From NCBI GenBank assembly GCA_022822065.1, contig JAJECI010000005.1, positions 1 through 64,000 of the forward strand: 64,000 nucleotides of DNA, in the 5' to 3' direction. The stretch's first letter is position 1; every line of letters begins with the position of its first letter. Shown here piece by piece: positions 17,391-26,391 of the stretch. The notes under the pieces were generated by a model. That model had not been told where the DNA came from. It saw nothing but the letters and a program-made list of their open reading frames with translations, and did no database searches. The DNA is from Candidatus Dadabacteria bacterium. GTDB lineage: Bacteria > Desulfobacterota_D > UBA1144 > Nemesobacterales > Nemesobacteraceae. A program made the position numbers and the translations under genes.

Positions 17391-17630
17391 ATGAGTCAGC
17401 TCAAAGAGTTTGTCGAATTCATGGCTAAATCCATTGTCGACAACCCCGAGGAGGTTAAGGTGACAGAGGTGGCGGGCGAGAAAACTACGGTTATTGAACT
17501 TAGAGTAGCCTCCGAAGACTTGGGGAAGGTAATAGGAAAACAGGGAAGAACCGCAAAGGCGATTCGCAGCATATTGAGCGCCGCGGCCGCAAAAATGAAA
17601 AAACGCGCCGTCTTGGAGATCCTTGAATAG
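17391..17630 (+). CDS. khpA: KH-domain RNA-binding protein (KhpA/YlqC family)
   Basis: A 79-aa single KH domain protein; [20 protein letters not shown] contains the GxxG RNA-binding loop. KhpA homologues lie between rpsP and rimM in many bacteria and bind RNA, often with KhpB. The frame is open from ATG 17382, but that codon touches its own Shine-Dalgarno. ATG 17391 ([10 protein letters not shown]) has AGGAGG at a normal distance and is preferred. AGGAG and CTCCT around it could form a 5-bp stem hiding the ribosome site. Confidence 0.88.
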   Translation: MSQLKEFVEFMAKSIVDNPEEVKVTEVAGEKTTVIELRVASEDLGKVIGKQGRTAKAIRSILSAAAAKMKKRAVLEILE

Positions 17631-17632
17631 CA

Positions 17633-18166
17633 TTGCCGGAAAGCGCGAAACAAAACCTTGTCCTCTACGGGAAGATAACAAAAAGACACGGTCTTGACGG
17701 TGAAGTGAAAGTGTTCCCCTTCGGCGGGCATCCCCAAACCCTCTCCGGGATAAGAGAAGTATATGTGGAAGTTCCCGGCCGGAGGGAACCCCGAAGATTC
17801 AGTCTGTCCCGGATAAGAATCCAGAAAAACGTCGCGATTGTTAAGCTTGAGGACGTCGATACCCCCGAGGCCGCCGACGCACTTAAAAATCTCCATGTGC
17901 TGGTAGAAAAAAACGATTTGCAGCCCCCGGAAGAAGATGAATATTACTGGAATGACCTCATCGGACTTCGGGTTCGCACCTCCCACGGAGATAATATCGG
18001 GGAGGTAAAGGATCTTATCAATTCGGGCGGACACGACATTCTCGTGATAAAGAGTCCGGGACGGGGGCGGGAATTTCTGGTTCCGTTTGTCAGAAAGTTC
18101 GTGACCGCGGTGGATCTTGACGATTCAATGATCACCGTGGAACCGGTAGAGGGACTCCTCGAGTAA
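17633..18166 (+). CDS. rimM: Ribosome maturation factor RimM
   Basis: Binds S19 and assists 30S head maturation, 177 aa. The N-terminal RimM domain shows YGKITKRHGLDGEVKVFPF. The C-terminal PRC-barrel begins at YYWNDLIGLRV, with INSGGHDILVI and FVPF-type strands. The start appears to be TTG at 17633, two nt after the KH gene, with GGAG some 15 nt upstream. Position before trmD confirms the call. Confidence 0.93.
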   Translation: MPESAKQNLVLYGKITKRHGLDGEVKVFPFGGHPQTLSGIREVYVEVPGRREPRRFSLSRIRIQKNVAIVKLEDVDTPEAADALKNLHVLVEKNDLQPPEEDEYYWNDLIGLRVRTSHGDNIGEVKDLINSGGHDILVIKSPGRGREFLVPFVRKFVTAVDLDDSMITVEPVEGLLE

Positions 18167-18181
18167 TCCAGTGATACTCCG

Positions 18182-19480
18182 ATGAAGTTTGACATAGTGA
18201 CAATCTTTCCCGGTTTTTTTGATTCCGTTTTTTCGTTCGGAGTGATAAGCAGGGCCGTTGAGAGCAAGGCGGTGGAGGTAAACGTCCACGACCTGAGGAC
18301 TTATTCAGCGGAGAAGCATGGAAAAACGGATGATACTCCGTACGGAGGGGGAAGCGGAATGCTTATGACCCCGGGACCGATAGGGAATGCCATCGATCGT
18401 ATAAGGGAAAAAGGTCTTCGCTCCGCCGTAATTCTCACGACCCCCAAGGGGGAGGAATTTGATGATCGCAAGGCGCAGGAGCTTTGCGGTTTTGAGCAGC
18501 TGATAATCCTATGCGGTCGGTACGAAGGGGTAGACGACAGGGTAAGCGAACTTTACGTCGACATGAAGATATCAACAGGGAAGTACATAAATTCCGGGGG
18601 AGAATACGCATGTTCCCTGATAGTGGATGCCGTATCAAGATACCTTCCAGGGGTTCTTGGAAACACCGAGTCTCTTGCCTCTGAGTCTCTTACAAACGGG
18701 CTTCTTGAGTATCCTCAGTATACGAAGCCGCGAACATACAAGGGGAAAAAGGTTCCCGAGTTGCTTCTTTCAGGAGATCACGAAAAAATAAGGAAATGGA
18801 GAAGGCGGGAGAGCATAAAAAGTACTTTCGCCCACAATCCCGCTTTCCTTGACGACGCGCAGCTCTCCGAAGAAGAAGACGCTTTCCTAAAGGAACTTAA
18901 GGCCGAGGATCCCCCCGATTTCAGGGTTTACATAGCCCTTGTGCATTATCCGGCGTATAACAGCCGTCTCGAAGTTGTCCCGACTGCCTTTAAGAGCATA
19001 GATGCGCACGACATATCGAGGGATGCCACTACATACGGAGTCAAGAAATTCTATCTGATAAACCCTGTCGAAGAGCAGCGCCGTCTTGCGGGCAGACTCG
19101 TTGATCACTGGATCGAGGGAGAGGGAAGGAATTTTAACGAGACCAAAAGCAAGGCCTTCGGCATCATAAGCATAATGAGCACTATTGAGGAGGCTGTCGG
19201 GCAGATAGAGGAAATTGAAGGGAAAAAACCGAAAATAGTGGTTACCGACGGCCGCTTTTCAGACGACATGACTGGCTACCGGGCGCTTCGGGAGAAAATA
19301 TTCGAAAACACGGAGCCTTTTCTGATTCTTTTCGGTACGGGGTGGGGACTCACACTTGAGACGATGAAAGCGGCCGACTATGTGCTGAAACCCATAAGCG
19401 GCTACAGTGAATTCAACCATCTTTCGGTGAGAGGTGCGGCAGCCATAGTGCTTGACAGGCTGCTTTCCTGCGGAGCCTGA
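18182..19480 (+). CDS. trmD: TrmD tRNA (guanine37-N1)-methyltransferase fused to a C-terminal COG4752-type RNA methyltransferase
   Basis: A 432-aa two-domain SPOUT protein. Residues 1-245 are TrmD, which methylates G37 of tRNAs: TPYGGGSGM near 52-60, GRYEGVD near 112-118, and INSGGEYACSLIVDA in the knot. At the position of the catalytic Asp of the E. coli/Haemophilus enzyme (D169) this protein has Glu (LASESL), by eye alignment. Residues 249-432 resemble the stand-alone RNA methyltransferase usually encoded next to trmD in deltaproteobacteria (COG4752/PF09936): YGVKKFYLINP, VVTDGR, ILFGTGWGL and LSVRGAAAIVLDRLL. Substrate of the second domain is not known to me. Confidence 0.9.
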   Translation: MKFDIVTIFPGFFDSVFSFGVISRAVESKAVEVNVHDLRTYSAEKHGKTDDTPYGGGSGMLMTPGPIGNAIDRIREKGLRSAVILTTPKGEEFDDRKAQELCGFEQLIILCGRYEGVDDRVSELYVDMKISTGKYINSGGEYACSLIVDAVSRYLPGVLGNTESLASESLTNGLLEYPQYTKPRTYKGKKVPELLLSGDHEKIRKWRRRESIKSTFAHNPAFLDDAQLSEEEDAFLKELKAEDPPDFRVYIALVHYPAYNSRLEVVPTAFKSIDAHDISRDATTYGVKKFYLINPVEEQRRLAGRLVDHWIEGEGRNFNETKSKAFGIISIMSTIEEAVGQIEEIEGKKPKIVVTDGRFSDDMTGYRALREKIFENTEPFLILFGTGWGLTLETMKAADYVLKPISGYSEFNHLSVRGAAAIVLDRLLSCGA

Positions 19481-19552
19481 TTCGCTGAAACCGGCTGGGA
19501 CGGACGTTTCGGGGAGCCTCCTCGGGCGACCGAAAAAAGCCCTTTTAATATT

Positions 19553-19581
19553 TTGACAATCCCCATGAGGTTCTGTATATT
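19553..19581 (+). promoter_or_regulatory. rplS promoter
   Basis: TTGACA (19553-19558), 17-bp spacer, TATATT (19576-19581). It lies in the 131-bp spacer after trmD and implies that L19 has its own transcript. Just upstream GGGC and GCCCTTTT could make a weak terminator for trmD. Confidence 0.7.
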
Positions 19582-19611
19582 CAACATCCCGCAAAAAGGA
19601 AGATCGAGAAG

Positions 19612-19956
19612 ATGGGAATCATAGCAGACATTGAAAAAAAGCACCTGAGAACGGACCTGCCGGAGTTTCGAGCCGGGGACACGGTATCGGTCCACTACAA
19701 CATCAAGGAAGGTGAAAGGAGAAGGATTCAGGTCTTTGAAGGCACCGTGATAGCCAGAAAAGGTTCGGGCTTCAGGGAAACTTTCACGGTAAGAAAGGTT
19801 TCCTACGGCATAGGCGTCGAGAGAATCTTTCCCCTGCATTCCCCCCTTATAGGGAAAATAGAAGTAAAAAGAAAGGGCCGCGTTAGAAGAGCCAAGCTTT
19901 ACTACCTGAGAGGCCTTTCAAAGAAAGCCAGCAGAATAAGGGAGAGAACCTCCTAG
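19612..19956 (+). CDS. rplS: 50S ribosomal protein L19
   Basis: A 114-aa L19 with the expected [46 protein letters not shown] and the basic tail [11 protein letters not shown]. It is preceded by its own promoter and a GGAAG-type ribosome site. It overlaps the convergent CDP-alcohol phosphatidyltransferase gene by 4 nt. Confidence 0.97.
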   Translation: MGIIADIEKKHLRTDLPEFRAGDTVSVHYNIKEGERRRIQVFEGTVIARKGSGFRETFTVRKVSYGIGVERIFPLHSPLIGKIEVKRKGRVRRAKLYYLRGLSKKASRIRERTS

Positions 19957-20696
19957 TCCGCGGCTTTTGCAGTTCCGTCAGTCCCGCCGTTTCCGGTTTC
20001 CTCTATCTTGTTCATTACGTGAACCATTCTCTGTATTGAGGTGTAGAAGGAAAAGACGAAGAGGATGATGACTGAAAGCTTCAGAAGGTAATCCCTGTTT
20101 CCAAGCCCCATAAGAAAGGTAACTATGTTGCCAAGGAAGTTAAACGCCGAGAGAACGCCCAAGTACACTATCCTCTCGGCTCTCTGCATTATTCCCACCT
20201 CGCAGTCGATTCCAAGCCCCTCGGCTCTGGCTTTTGTGTAGCTGACCATCATGGAACAGCTGACTATGAGGAAGATGATATAAACGAAAAAAGTGTCTCT
20301 GAAAAAGCTCAGAAGACCCAGGTAGATAAGAACCTCTGAATACCTGTCCACGCAAGAGTCAAAAAAAGCTCCCCTAGGTGAATTAAGACCCTGGGCTCGC
20401 GCCACCCTTCCATCGAAAATGTCAAAAGTCGAGCCGGCCAGCAGCAGAACTCCTGCTATGAAGATCATGCCCAGATGGAAAAACCACCCCGCAAGCGCGG
20501 AAACCACCAGGGTGGTAATGGTGAGTACATTGGGGCGAAACTTCCTTTCTATAAGAAAGTCCTCTATGGGTCTCATGAGAAAAACCCACCAGGACTTGAT
20601 CCCGCCTGAGAGAAGCTTGGTAGAGTCCGGTTTTCTCCCGGTTTTAGACCTCTCGTCAGCTTCCTCGGAGTTAGTTTTTGACCATTCGTTTTCCAT
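19953..20696 (-). CDS. CDP-alcohol phosphatidyltransferase family protein
   Basis: A 247-aa membrane enzyme that joins a CDP-linked lipid to an alcohol such as glycerol phosphate, serine or inositol phosphate. The family motif is complete: D92, D95-G96, A99-R100, G109, D113 and D117 in [14 protein letters not shown] and GAFFDSCVD. Six or so hydrophobic segments follow a 35-residue charged N-terminus. The product cannot be assigned between PgsA-like and other types. It lies downstream of the SPOR protein and argS on the same strand. Confidence 0.82.
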   Translation of the reverse strand: MENEWSKTNSEEADERSKTGRKPDSTKLLSGGIKSWWVFLMRPIEDFLIERKFRPNVLTITTLVVSALAGWFFHLGMIFIAGVLLLAGSTFDIFDGRVARAQGLNSPRGAFFDSCVDRYSEVLIYLGLLSFFRDTFFVYIIFLIVSCSMMVSYTKARAEGLGIDCEVGIMQRAERIVYLGVLSAFNFLGNIVTFLMGLGNRDYLLKLSVIILFVFSFYTSIQRMVHVMNKIEETGNGGTDGTAKAAD

Positions 20697-20770
20697 AAAA
20701 AAATAATACCCTGTAACTTCCTCTGTAGTCTATTGCGGATAGGCGACATACAGTTGTCCTATGTCCTTCA

Positions 20771-21298
20771 GTCGTTAACGGTTACGTAGAACTTGAAATC
20801 CCTTTCTTTTTCCTTCATTTCGTTTCCGTATTCGCGCGCCTGCTCCTTGGATTCAAAGGTTCCTATCCTCACTCTGTAGAAAGTGGTGATCTCAGAAGGC
20901 GAGTACTCCCTTATAAAGGCGGGATATCCCCTGTCCTTGTAGAATCTCACGGTTCTGTTGGCGACTTTCTTGCTCAGAAAAGAGCTGACCTGAATGGTGT
21001 ATTTATGGTCTGGATTGATCATCGCCGACAGGTACTTGTCACGGGCGGATGGGTCTTTTCCATCCGGAGTGAGGGCCGGTTCTTCCGCTTCACCGCCTGG
21101 GGTTTTCTCTAGTGAGACAAAAGAAAACAGTTTTTCCAGCAGTCCGGGGGATTTCTCCGCCACGACAGGCTCGTCCACGGGGATGAATTTTTTCCCCACC
21201 ACGACTCCCAGGGAAAACACCATTGTGAAAACCACGAGAAAAACCAGAGAAAGCCGCAGCGGCCGGGGATTTTTTTCTTTTTTTTCTTCTTCAGCCAT
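20771..21298 (-). CDS. SPOR-domain membrane protein
   Basis: About 176 aa: a charged N-terminus (MAEEEKKEKNPRP), one membrane segment near residues 15-34, a variable linker, and a C-terminal SPOR domain from about residue 98 (YTIQVSSFLSKKVANRTV through FYRVRIGTFESKEQAREYG). SPOR domains bind denuded peptidoglycan at division sites. The gene follows argS with a 2-bp gap, an arrangement common in deltaproteobacterial genomes. Confidence 0.88.
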
Positions 21299-21300
21299 TT

Positions 21301-22974
21301 CTACATGCTTCTGGGGGCGTTTATTCCGAGGAGACCGAGGCCGTTTTCTATCACCACCTGTACGCAGCGTGCCAGGTAGAGCCTTGCGGAGGCCATGCCG
21401 GCGTTCTCCGAGTCCAGAATTCTGGTCTTATTGTAATAGAAATGGAACTCGGCCGCCAATTCCTGAAGATAATAAACCACTTTGTGCGGGGAAAGCGACT
21501 CGGCAGCCGAACTGACTATCTCGGGAAACCTGAGAAGTGTTTTCATTATGCTTCGTTCTTCATCATCTGAAAGGAGATTGAGATGCTCCTCCGAGGCGCT
21601 CACTCCCGCTTCCTCGGAGTTCCTTATCAGACTTGAAATTCTGGCGTTTGCGTACTGAACGTAGTAAACGGGATTTTCGCTGGATTCCTTTTTCGCCAGT
21701 GAGAGGTCGAAATCAAGGTGGCTGTCGGAACTTCTCATCAGCAGAAAGAATCTCGTGGCGTCACACCCGACTTCGCGAAGCACTTCGCGGAGCGTGACGA
21801 AATCTCCCGTTCTTTTCGACATCGGGACTTCCACGCCGTCTCTTACGAGCCTCACGAACTGCATAAGGAGCACGCGCAGGGAAGATTCATCCAGGCCGAG
21901 AGCCTTGATGGAGGACTTAAGACGCGATACGTGGCTGTGGTGATCGGCTCCCCAGACGTTTATTAGCCTGGAGAATCCTCTTGAATATTTATCCACGTGG
22001 TAAGCTATGTCGGATAGAAAGTAAGTCGGAGCACCGTCTTTTTTTATTATTACCCAGTCCTTGTCGTCCCCGTGCAGGGAAGCTTTGAACCAGAGCGCCT
22101 GCTCCTTTCTCTCAACTGCCCCGAGATCCTCGAGTTTGGCAAGAGTCTTGCCCAGTTTTCCCTCTTCAGAACCGCGGCCGTGTATTTCGATTCTTTCGCT
22201 GTACCAGTTGTCAAAATTCACCCTCAGGTCCAGAAGATCAGTTTTTATTTCCTCGAGAAGCCTTGAGTAGGCAAACTCCCTGCAGAACTCGATAGCTGAC
22301 GGTTCGTCCCCGGGCACTTGAGGACATTCTTCCGATTTTTTTATTTCCCCGGCGAGTTCTGAGATGTACTTGCCGCGATAGCCGTCTTCCGGAAGTTCTC
22401 TTGTGACTCCGTAGGACTGTGCGAGAGCCGAGTATACAGACTCGCCGAGCATATCCATCTGCCTGCCCGCGTCATTTATGTAGAATTCTCTGGTCACCTC
22501 GTATCCGCAAAAGGAAAGTATTCTGCACACCGAGTCTCCGACAACGGCGTTTCTTGCGTGGCCGAAATGAAGGTAGCCCGTAGGATTGGCGCTTACGAAT
22601 TCGACTATGATCTTCTGTCCGGAACCCTCGCGGGAAGCTCCGTATTTTTCGCCGAGACGGATAATTTCCCGAAGCTCCGATTCGAACAGGGTTTCGTTGA
22701 CGAAGAAATTTATGAATCCCGGTCCCGCGATATCGAGCCTTTCTATGAAACCGTGCCGGCGCTGCTCTATGCCCCCGACTATTTTTTGCGCGACTTCACG
22801 GGGATTTTCGCCCGTCATGCTTCCTATAACGAGCGCCGCATTCGTGGAGAAATCTCCGAATTCCTTTTTTTTAGGTACCGATACCTCGAACTCTGTCTCG
22901 TTTCCCGTCGGGCTTCCGGGTAACGCGAGCGAATCCACGGACTCTTTTATGATTTTCAGTATTTCGTCTTTCAT
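21301..22974 (-). CDS. argS: Arginyl-tRNA synthetase
   Basis: Class I synthetase of 557 aa. The N-terminal additional domain includes EFGDFSTNAAL. The HIGH-type motif is LHFGHARNAVVGD near residues 136-148 and follows FVSANPTGY. The KMSKS-like loop is degenerate (MSKRTGDFVTL), as is usual in ArgRS. The C-terminal helical anticodon domain contains YVQYANARISS. Preceded by a histidine-phosphatase gene on the same strand. Confidence 0.97.
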   Translation of the reverse strand: MKDEILKIIKESVDSLALPGSPTGNETEFEVSVPKKKEFGDFSTNAALVIGSMTGENPREVAQKIVGGIEQRRHGFIERLDIAGPGFINFFVNETLFESELREIIRLGEKYGASREGSGQKIIVEFVSANPTGYLHFGHARNAVVGDSVCRILSFCGYEVTREFYINDAGRQMDMLGESVYSALAQSYGVTRELPEDGYRGKYISELAGEIKKSEECPQVPGDEPSAIEFCREFAYSRLLEEIKTDLLDLRVNFDNWYSERIEIHGRGSEEGKLGKTLAKLEDLGAVERKEQALWFKASLHGDDKDWVIIKKDGAPTYFLSDIAYHVDKYSRGFSRLINVWGADHHSHVSRLKSSIKALGLDESSLRVLLMQFVRLVRDGVEVPMSKRTGDFVTLREVLREVGCDATRFFLLMRSSDSHLDFDLSLAKKESSENPVYYVQYANARISSLIRNSEEAGVSASEEHLNLLSDDEERSIMKTLLRFPEIVSSAAESLSPHKVVYYLQELAAEFHFYYNKTRILDSENAGMASARLYLARCVQVVIENGLGLLGINAPRSM

Positions 22975-22992
22975 GAGTTTTTTCGTCCTGAC

Positions 22993-23616
22993 TTACTCGA
23001 CGGGAGGGCTCAGGTGATCGATATCGTTAAAGGATATTATAACGAACCTGTCGTCATATATTTCAACGACGCTTTTTGAGGCTTCGTCCACTATGTAATC
23101 ACGCAGCTTCTTAAGGGAACTTCCGGTGAAACTGCAAAACAGTGTGCCTATAACCATATTATGGCTTACGACCACTATGCTTTGCGACCCGAAACGGCTT
23201 CTGATATCCGCTATGGCGTCAAGAGCCCTCTGCTGAACCCCTTTTAATGATTCTCCGCCTGGTAGCTGCAGGGTTTCCGGGTCTTTGCGCCAGTGCTCAA
23301 GCACGTCAGAATATTTCTCCTGTATGTAGGAGAAATCAAGCCCTTCGAAAATTCCCTGATCCATTTCCCGGAGATCATCCCTGATATTAACCTCAATGGA
23401 GTGGTACGCGGCGATTTTCTCAGCCGTCGTCTTCGCCCTTACAAGGTCACTTGAGTATATGCGGTCGATACTCTCGTTCTTAAGGGAAAAAGCCACTTTC
23501 TCCGCCTGCTCCTCTCCGGCGTGATTAAGCGGAACGTCGCTTATTCCCTGGCATCTTCCGGTTTCGTTCCAGTCCGTTTTTCCGTGTCTTACGAGTATCA
23601 GCCGCATGCGAATCAC
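22993..23616 (-). CDS. Histidine phosphatase family protein (phosphoglycerate mutase/CobC-like)
   Basis: A 207-aa protein with the RHG motif LVRHGKTDWNETGRCQG, where the histidine is phosphorylated, then IYSSDLVRAKTTAEKIA, REMDQGIFEGL and VVVSHNMVIG. This branch includes alpha-ribazole phosphatases and unassigned phosphatases. GTG at 23616 overlaps the stop of the upstream TolA-like gene (GTGA). An internal ATG at 23607 is an alternative start. Substrate unknown. Confidence 0.85.
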   Translation of the reverse strand: MIRMRLILVRHGKTDWNETGRCQGISDVPLNHAGEEQAEKVAFSLKNESIDRIYSSDLVRAKTTAEKIAAYHSIEVNIRDDLREMDQGIFEGLDFSYIQEKYSDVLEHWRKDPETLQLPGGESLKGVQQRALDAIADIRSRFGSQSIVVVSHNMVIGTLFCSFTGSSLKKLRDYIVDEASKSVVEIYDDRFVIISFNDIDHLSPPVE

Positions 23617-24476
23617 TTTTTGCTTTCACAGGAGATGACAAAGAATTCCGACTTTATCCTGCCTCTCAGCTCATTTGGCGGAGGGGGAAGCGGCGAAGCG
23701 TCGTTTACGGCCTTTATGCAGTAAGAATCGAACTTCAGGTTTCCGGAGCTTCTTTCTATTCCCACATCGTACACCTCGCCGGTTTCTTTCATGTAAAAAT
23801 TTACCTGAGCCGCGAGAAGGATACCGGAATCTATGTTAAGTGGCAGTACCAGGCTTCTCTGTATCCGTTTTGATATCGTTTTGTAATAGACGTCAAGCAC
23901 AAGCGAGATGACCCCCGAGCCGGATTCTTTGGGAGCCGGTTCGACAGACGCCTGCGCGGCGCTTTTCTTGATGCTGCTTAAAACGGACTCTTTTTTGATG
24001 TTCCTGATCACTTCTTTTTTCCCCGATTCCAGAGAGTCTTCCTCCTTTCGTGTTTTAGCTTCTGTTTTCTGCGGGGTTTTTTCGGCAGTTGTCTCCTTTC
24101 GAGGCGCTTTTGGTTTTTCTGGCTTCTTGGGGGGTTTCGTTTTCGTTTGGGGAGCTTTGGGCGGCTTCTGCTTTTTCGCCACGGGTGCGGCCGGAGGTTC
24201 TTTTTTCTTTTCGGGGGTTTTTACCTGCTTCGGGGGAGTTTTCTTGACCTTCTTCTTTACGCTTTTTTTCGGCTTTTGCGGGCGGGCGGGGGTTTTTACG
24301 GCTGATTTTTTCTTGTCGATGCGGGGAGAGTGGGTCGAAAGGGATACCTCTATTGAACTCTCCGGGGAAATTTCCCCGTGCCCTCCCACTCCCAGAGCAA
24401 GCAGACAAACTATGAACAGATGAAGACCCAGAGAAATAAAAAGCCCTTTGCGAAACTGATTCTTTTCTCCCTCCAT
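23613..24476 (-). CDS. tolA: TonB/TolA-like energy transducer
   Basis: A 287-aa protein with a short cytoplasmic N-terminus, one membrane anchor (residues 11-29), a long Lys/Pro/Glu-rich spacer (about 50-150), and a C-terminal domain (about 185-287) with ISKRIQRSLVLPL, QVNFYMKETGEVYDVGI and FDSYCIKAVNDASPLPPPP. That domain fits the TolA/TonB C-terminal fold. Its place directly after tolQ and tolR favours TolA, which links the inner-membrane motor to the outer-membrane Pal/TolB system. TolB and Pal are not in the window. Confidence 0.8.
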   Translation of the reverse strand: MEGEKNQFRKGLFISLGLHLFIVCLLALGVGGHGEISPESSIEVSLSTHSPRIDKKKSAVKTPARPQKPKKSVKKKVKKTPPKQVKTPEKKKEPPAAPVAKKQKPPKAPQTKTKPPKKPEKPKAPRKETTAEKTPQKTEAKTRKEEDSLESGKKEVIRNIKKESVLSSIKKSAAQASVEPAPKESGSGVISLVLDVYYKTISKRIQRSLVLPLNIDSGILLAAQVNFYMKETGEVYDVGIERSSGNLKFDSYCIKAVNDASPLPPPPNELRGRIKSEFFVISCESKK

Positions 24477-24492
24477 CTTTTTACATGTCCGC

Positions 24493-24936
24493 TTATTTGT
24501 CCCTTATGTTTTTCGACTCCGTGATCAGGCTCAGCTTCTCAACGCCGGTTTTCTTTATCTCGTCTATGACCTTTACCACGAATCCGTATTTGACCGATTT
24601 ATCGGCTCTGAGAAAAACCCGTCCGCTCTCGGGCGTGGTTCCCTCCGCTTTCATCAGTTTGCCAAGAGCAGTGGCGACTTGGGAGAGTCGATAGCTTCTA
24701 TCTTCGAGAAATATGTTTCCGGACCCGGTCACAGTCACGGTTATCTGCTTCTGGTTTTTGACCGGGATTTTGGAAGATGCCGTCTGCGGAAGGTTTACCC
24801 TGATCCCCTGGTAAAGTATTGGAGTGGTGACCATGAAAATAACCAGAAGAACCAGCATTACGTCGACAAAGGGAGTGACGTTTATCTCTGAGAGGACTGA
24901 CCTGCGCCATCCGGTATTGAATTTTCCCGTTGCCAT
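24493..24936 (-). CDS. tolR: Biopolymer transporter TolR/ExbD
   Basis: A 147-aa single-pass inner-membrane protein. INVTPFVDVMLVLLVIFMV has the membrane segment and the conserved proton-binding aspartate. The periplasmic domain contains VFLRADKSVKYG, typical of TolR/ExbD. It couples proton flow through the TolQ channel to the TolA-like protein encoded next to it. Confidence 0.9.
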   Translation of the reverse strand: MATGKFNTGWRRSVLSEINVTPFVDVMLVLLVIFMVTTPILYQGIRVNLPQTASSKIPVKNQKQITVTVTGSGNIFLEDRSYRLSQVATALGKLMKAEGTTPESGRVFLRADKSVKYGFVVKVIDEIKKTGVEKLSLITESKNIRDK

Positions 24937-24952
24937 GAGGCGAAATTCCCCG

Positions 24953-25666
24953 CTACCTGTTTAGATACCTTTCCGCCGTGTTGAGAAATCCGGCACAGAA
25001 ATGCTCCATTTCCACCTCCATGGCCCTTACCCGGTTGACAAAGTAGTTGTAGGCTATTGTGGCGGGAATGGCGGCCGCAAGACCGATGGCGGTCGCTATG
25101 AGGGCCTCCGCGATCCCTGGAGCCACGACCTCAAGCGAGGGAACCCCTTTGCTTCCCGCGAGTCCTATGAAGGAGTTCATAATGCCCCACACGGTTCCGA
25201 ACAGCCCTATGAACGGAGATGAGCTTCCGGTGGTTGCGAGGAAAACCAGGGACCTCTCAAGCTTTGAAGCCTCTTTGGTCATCGCCTTGTTAAGCGCCCT
25301 TTCCACCAAATCCACGGACTCGGAACGGGAAGAAATGTCTCCCGATCCCTTAGGATCGAGTTCGCCCCGGCTTTTCTTCTCCGTTCTCACCACTTCCGCG
25401 TAGCCCGCTCTGAACAGTTCGGCAACCGGGCCGCCGACTTTCTCCGAGAAGGAAAGAAGCGCCCTCATGTCTTCGTTCGAATGGTAAAGGTTGAGAAACG
25501 CGGCTGATTTCTTGGAAGAACTTCTTAGGAGACGGAATTTCGTGTAGATGATCGCCCAGGAGACAACCGACATGAAGACTAAAAGCAGAAGCACAGCCTT
25601 TACCACAGGCCCGGTGCTTACAAGCAGCATTAATATGTTGTTTGTTCCTTCCGTGAACAGATTCAT
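24953..25666 (-). CDS. tolQ: Proton channel subunit TolQ/ExbB
   Basis: A 237-aa three-span MotA/TolQ/ExbB protein. An N-terminal membrane segment (VVKAVLLLLVFMSVVSWAIIY) is followed by a cytoplasmic loop. Two further helices contain the family signatures FIGLFGTVWGIMNSFIGLA and EALIATAIGLAAAIPATIAYNY. First gene of the tolQ-tolR-tolA group. A spacer of about 250 bp separates it from the divergent secreted-protein gene. Confidence 0.92.
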   Translation of the reverse strand: MNLFTEGTNNILMLLVSTGPVVKAVLLLLVFMSVVSWAIIYTKFRLLRSSSKKSAAFLNLYHSNEDMRALLSFSEKVGGPVAELFRAGYAEVVRTEKKSRGELDPKGSGDISSRSESVDLVERALNKAMTKEASKLERSLVFLATTGSSSPFIGLFGTVWGIMNSFIGLAGSKGVPSLEVVAPGIAEALIATAIGLAAAIPATIAYNYFVNRVRAMEVEMEHFCAGFLNTAERYLNR

Positions 25667-25921
25667 AAAGGGCGCTTAGGCGAAATTCGAAAATTCCGGT
25701 TCCATCGGTAAATTTTTCAAGCCATGTCGCGGGTGGCACGCGACCGGATAACCCAATGCCGAACGAAAAGATAACCGCTGATAGAAATCAGATGGGAAAC
25801 CCTATTTATAATATTTTACCCGTTTTGCGGAATTAAACATAACTTTGCCGTCAGGTAAAATTGAAAGACCGGGCGGGGTTTATGAACATCCGTGAATAAC
25901 GCACTCAATGGAGGGATCAAG

Positions 25922-26368
25922 GTGTCAAGAAAGTATTGTTTTTCAGCTATTTTTATCCTGATTTTTTTCCTCGTGACTGCCGCGGCGGTTCGCGCGGAGG
26001 AGAACAGATACACGATCGTGGTGGAAGAAAGTTTCTATACCGTGGCTCCCGAGAACCGCGAGGAGTTTCTCAGGGTATACAGAACTCGTCTTTTTCCTTT
26101 CTGGCAGGAGATGAAAAAGAGGGGTATCACCGTTGATGATTACAGGATGTATTCACAGAGAATACATACCATAAAGCCGCTTTGGACCTACAAGACCGTG
26201 GTAAAATTCAAAAACTACGCGGCGATAGACAAGTGGCTTGAGGTGAGGGACGAGGTATACGGGAAACTGTTTCCAGGCGAGAAGGGTTACAAGGAACCGA
26301 GGAAAATAATAGATTCCATTTCCGGGAACCACTGGGATGAATTCATAAGGGAAATCCCCCTTGACTGA
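25922..26368 (+). CDS. Secreted protein of unknown function
   Basis: A 148-aa protein not recognised as a known family. A clear signal peptide (KYCFSAIFILIFFLVTAAAVRA) is followed by about 120 residues with alternating strands and amphipathic helices (YTIVVEESFYTV, EFLRVYRTRLFPFWQEM, TYKTVVKFKNYAAIDKWL). This pattern is compatible with a ferredoxin-like, dimeric alpha-beta-barrel type fold, but that is inference. GTG at 25922 is preferred over GTG at 25892 because GGAGGG lies 6 nt upstream and the signal peptide then starts properly. It stands alone between the divergent tol genes and convergent ruvB. Confidence 0.7.
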   Translation: MSRKYCFSAIFILIFFLVTAAAVRAEENRYTIVVEESFYTVAPENREEFLRVYRTRLFPFWQEMKKRGITVDDYRMYSQRIHTIKPLWTYKTVVKFKNYAAIDKWLEVRDEVYGKLFPGEKGYKEPRKIIDSISGNHWDEFIREIPLD

Positions 26369-26391
26369 ATGTTTTCAGATCCTCGCGCGGA

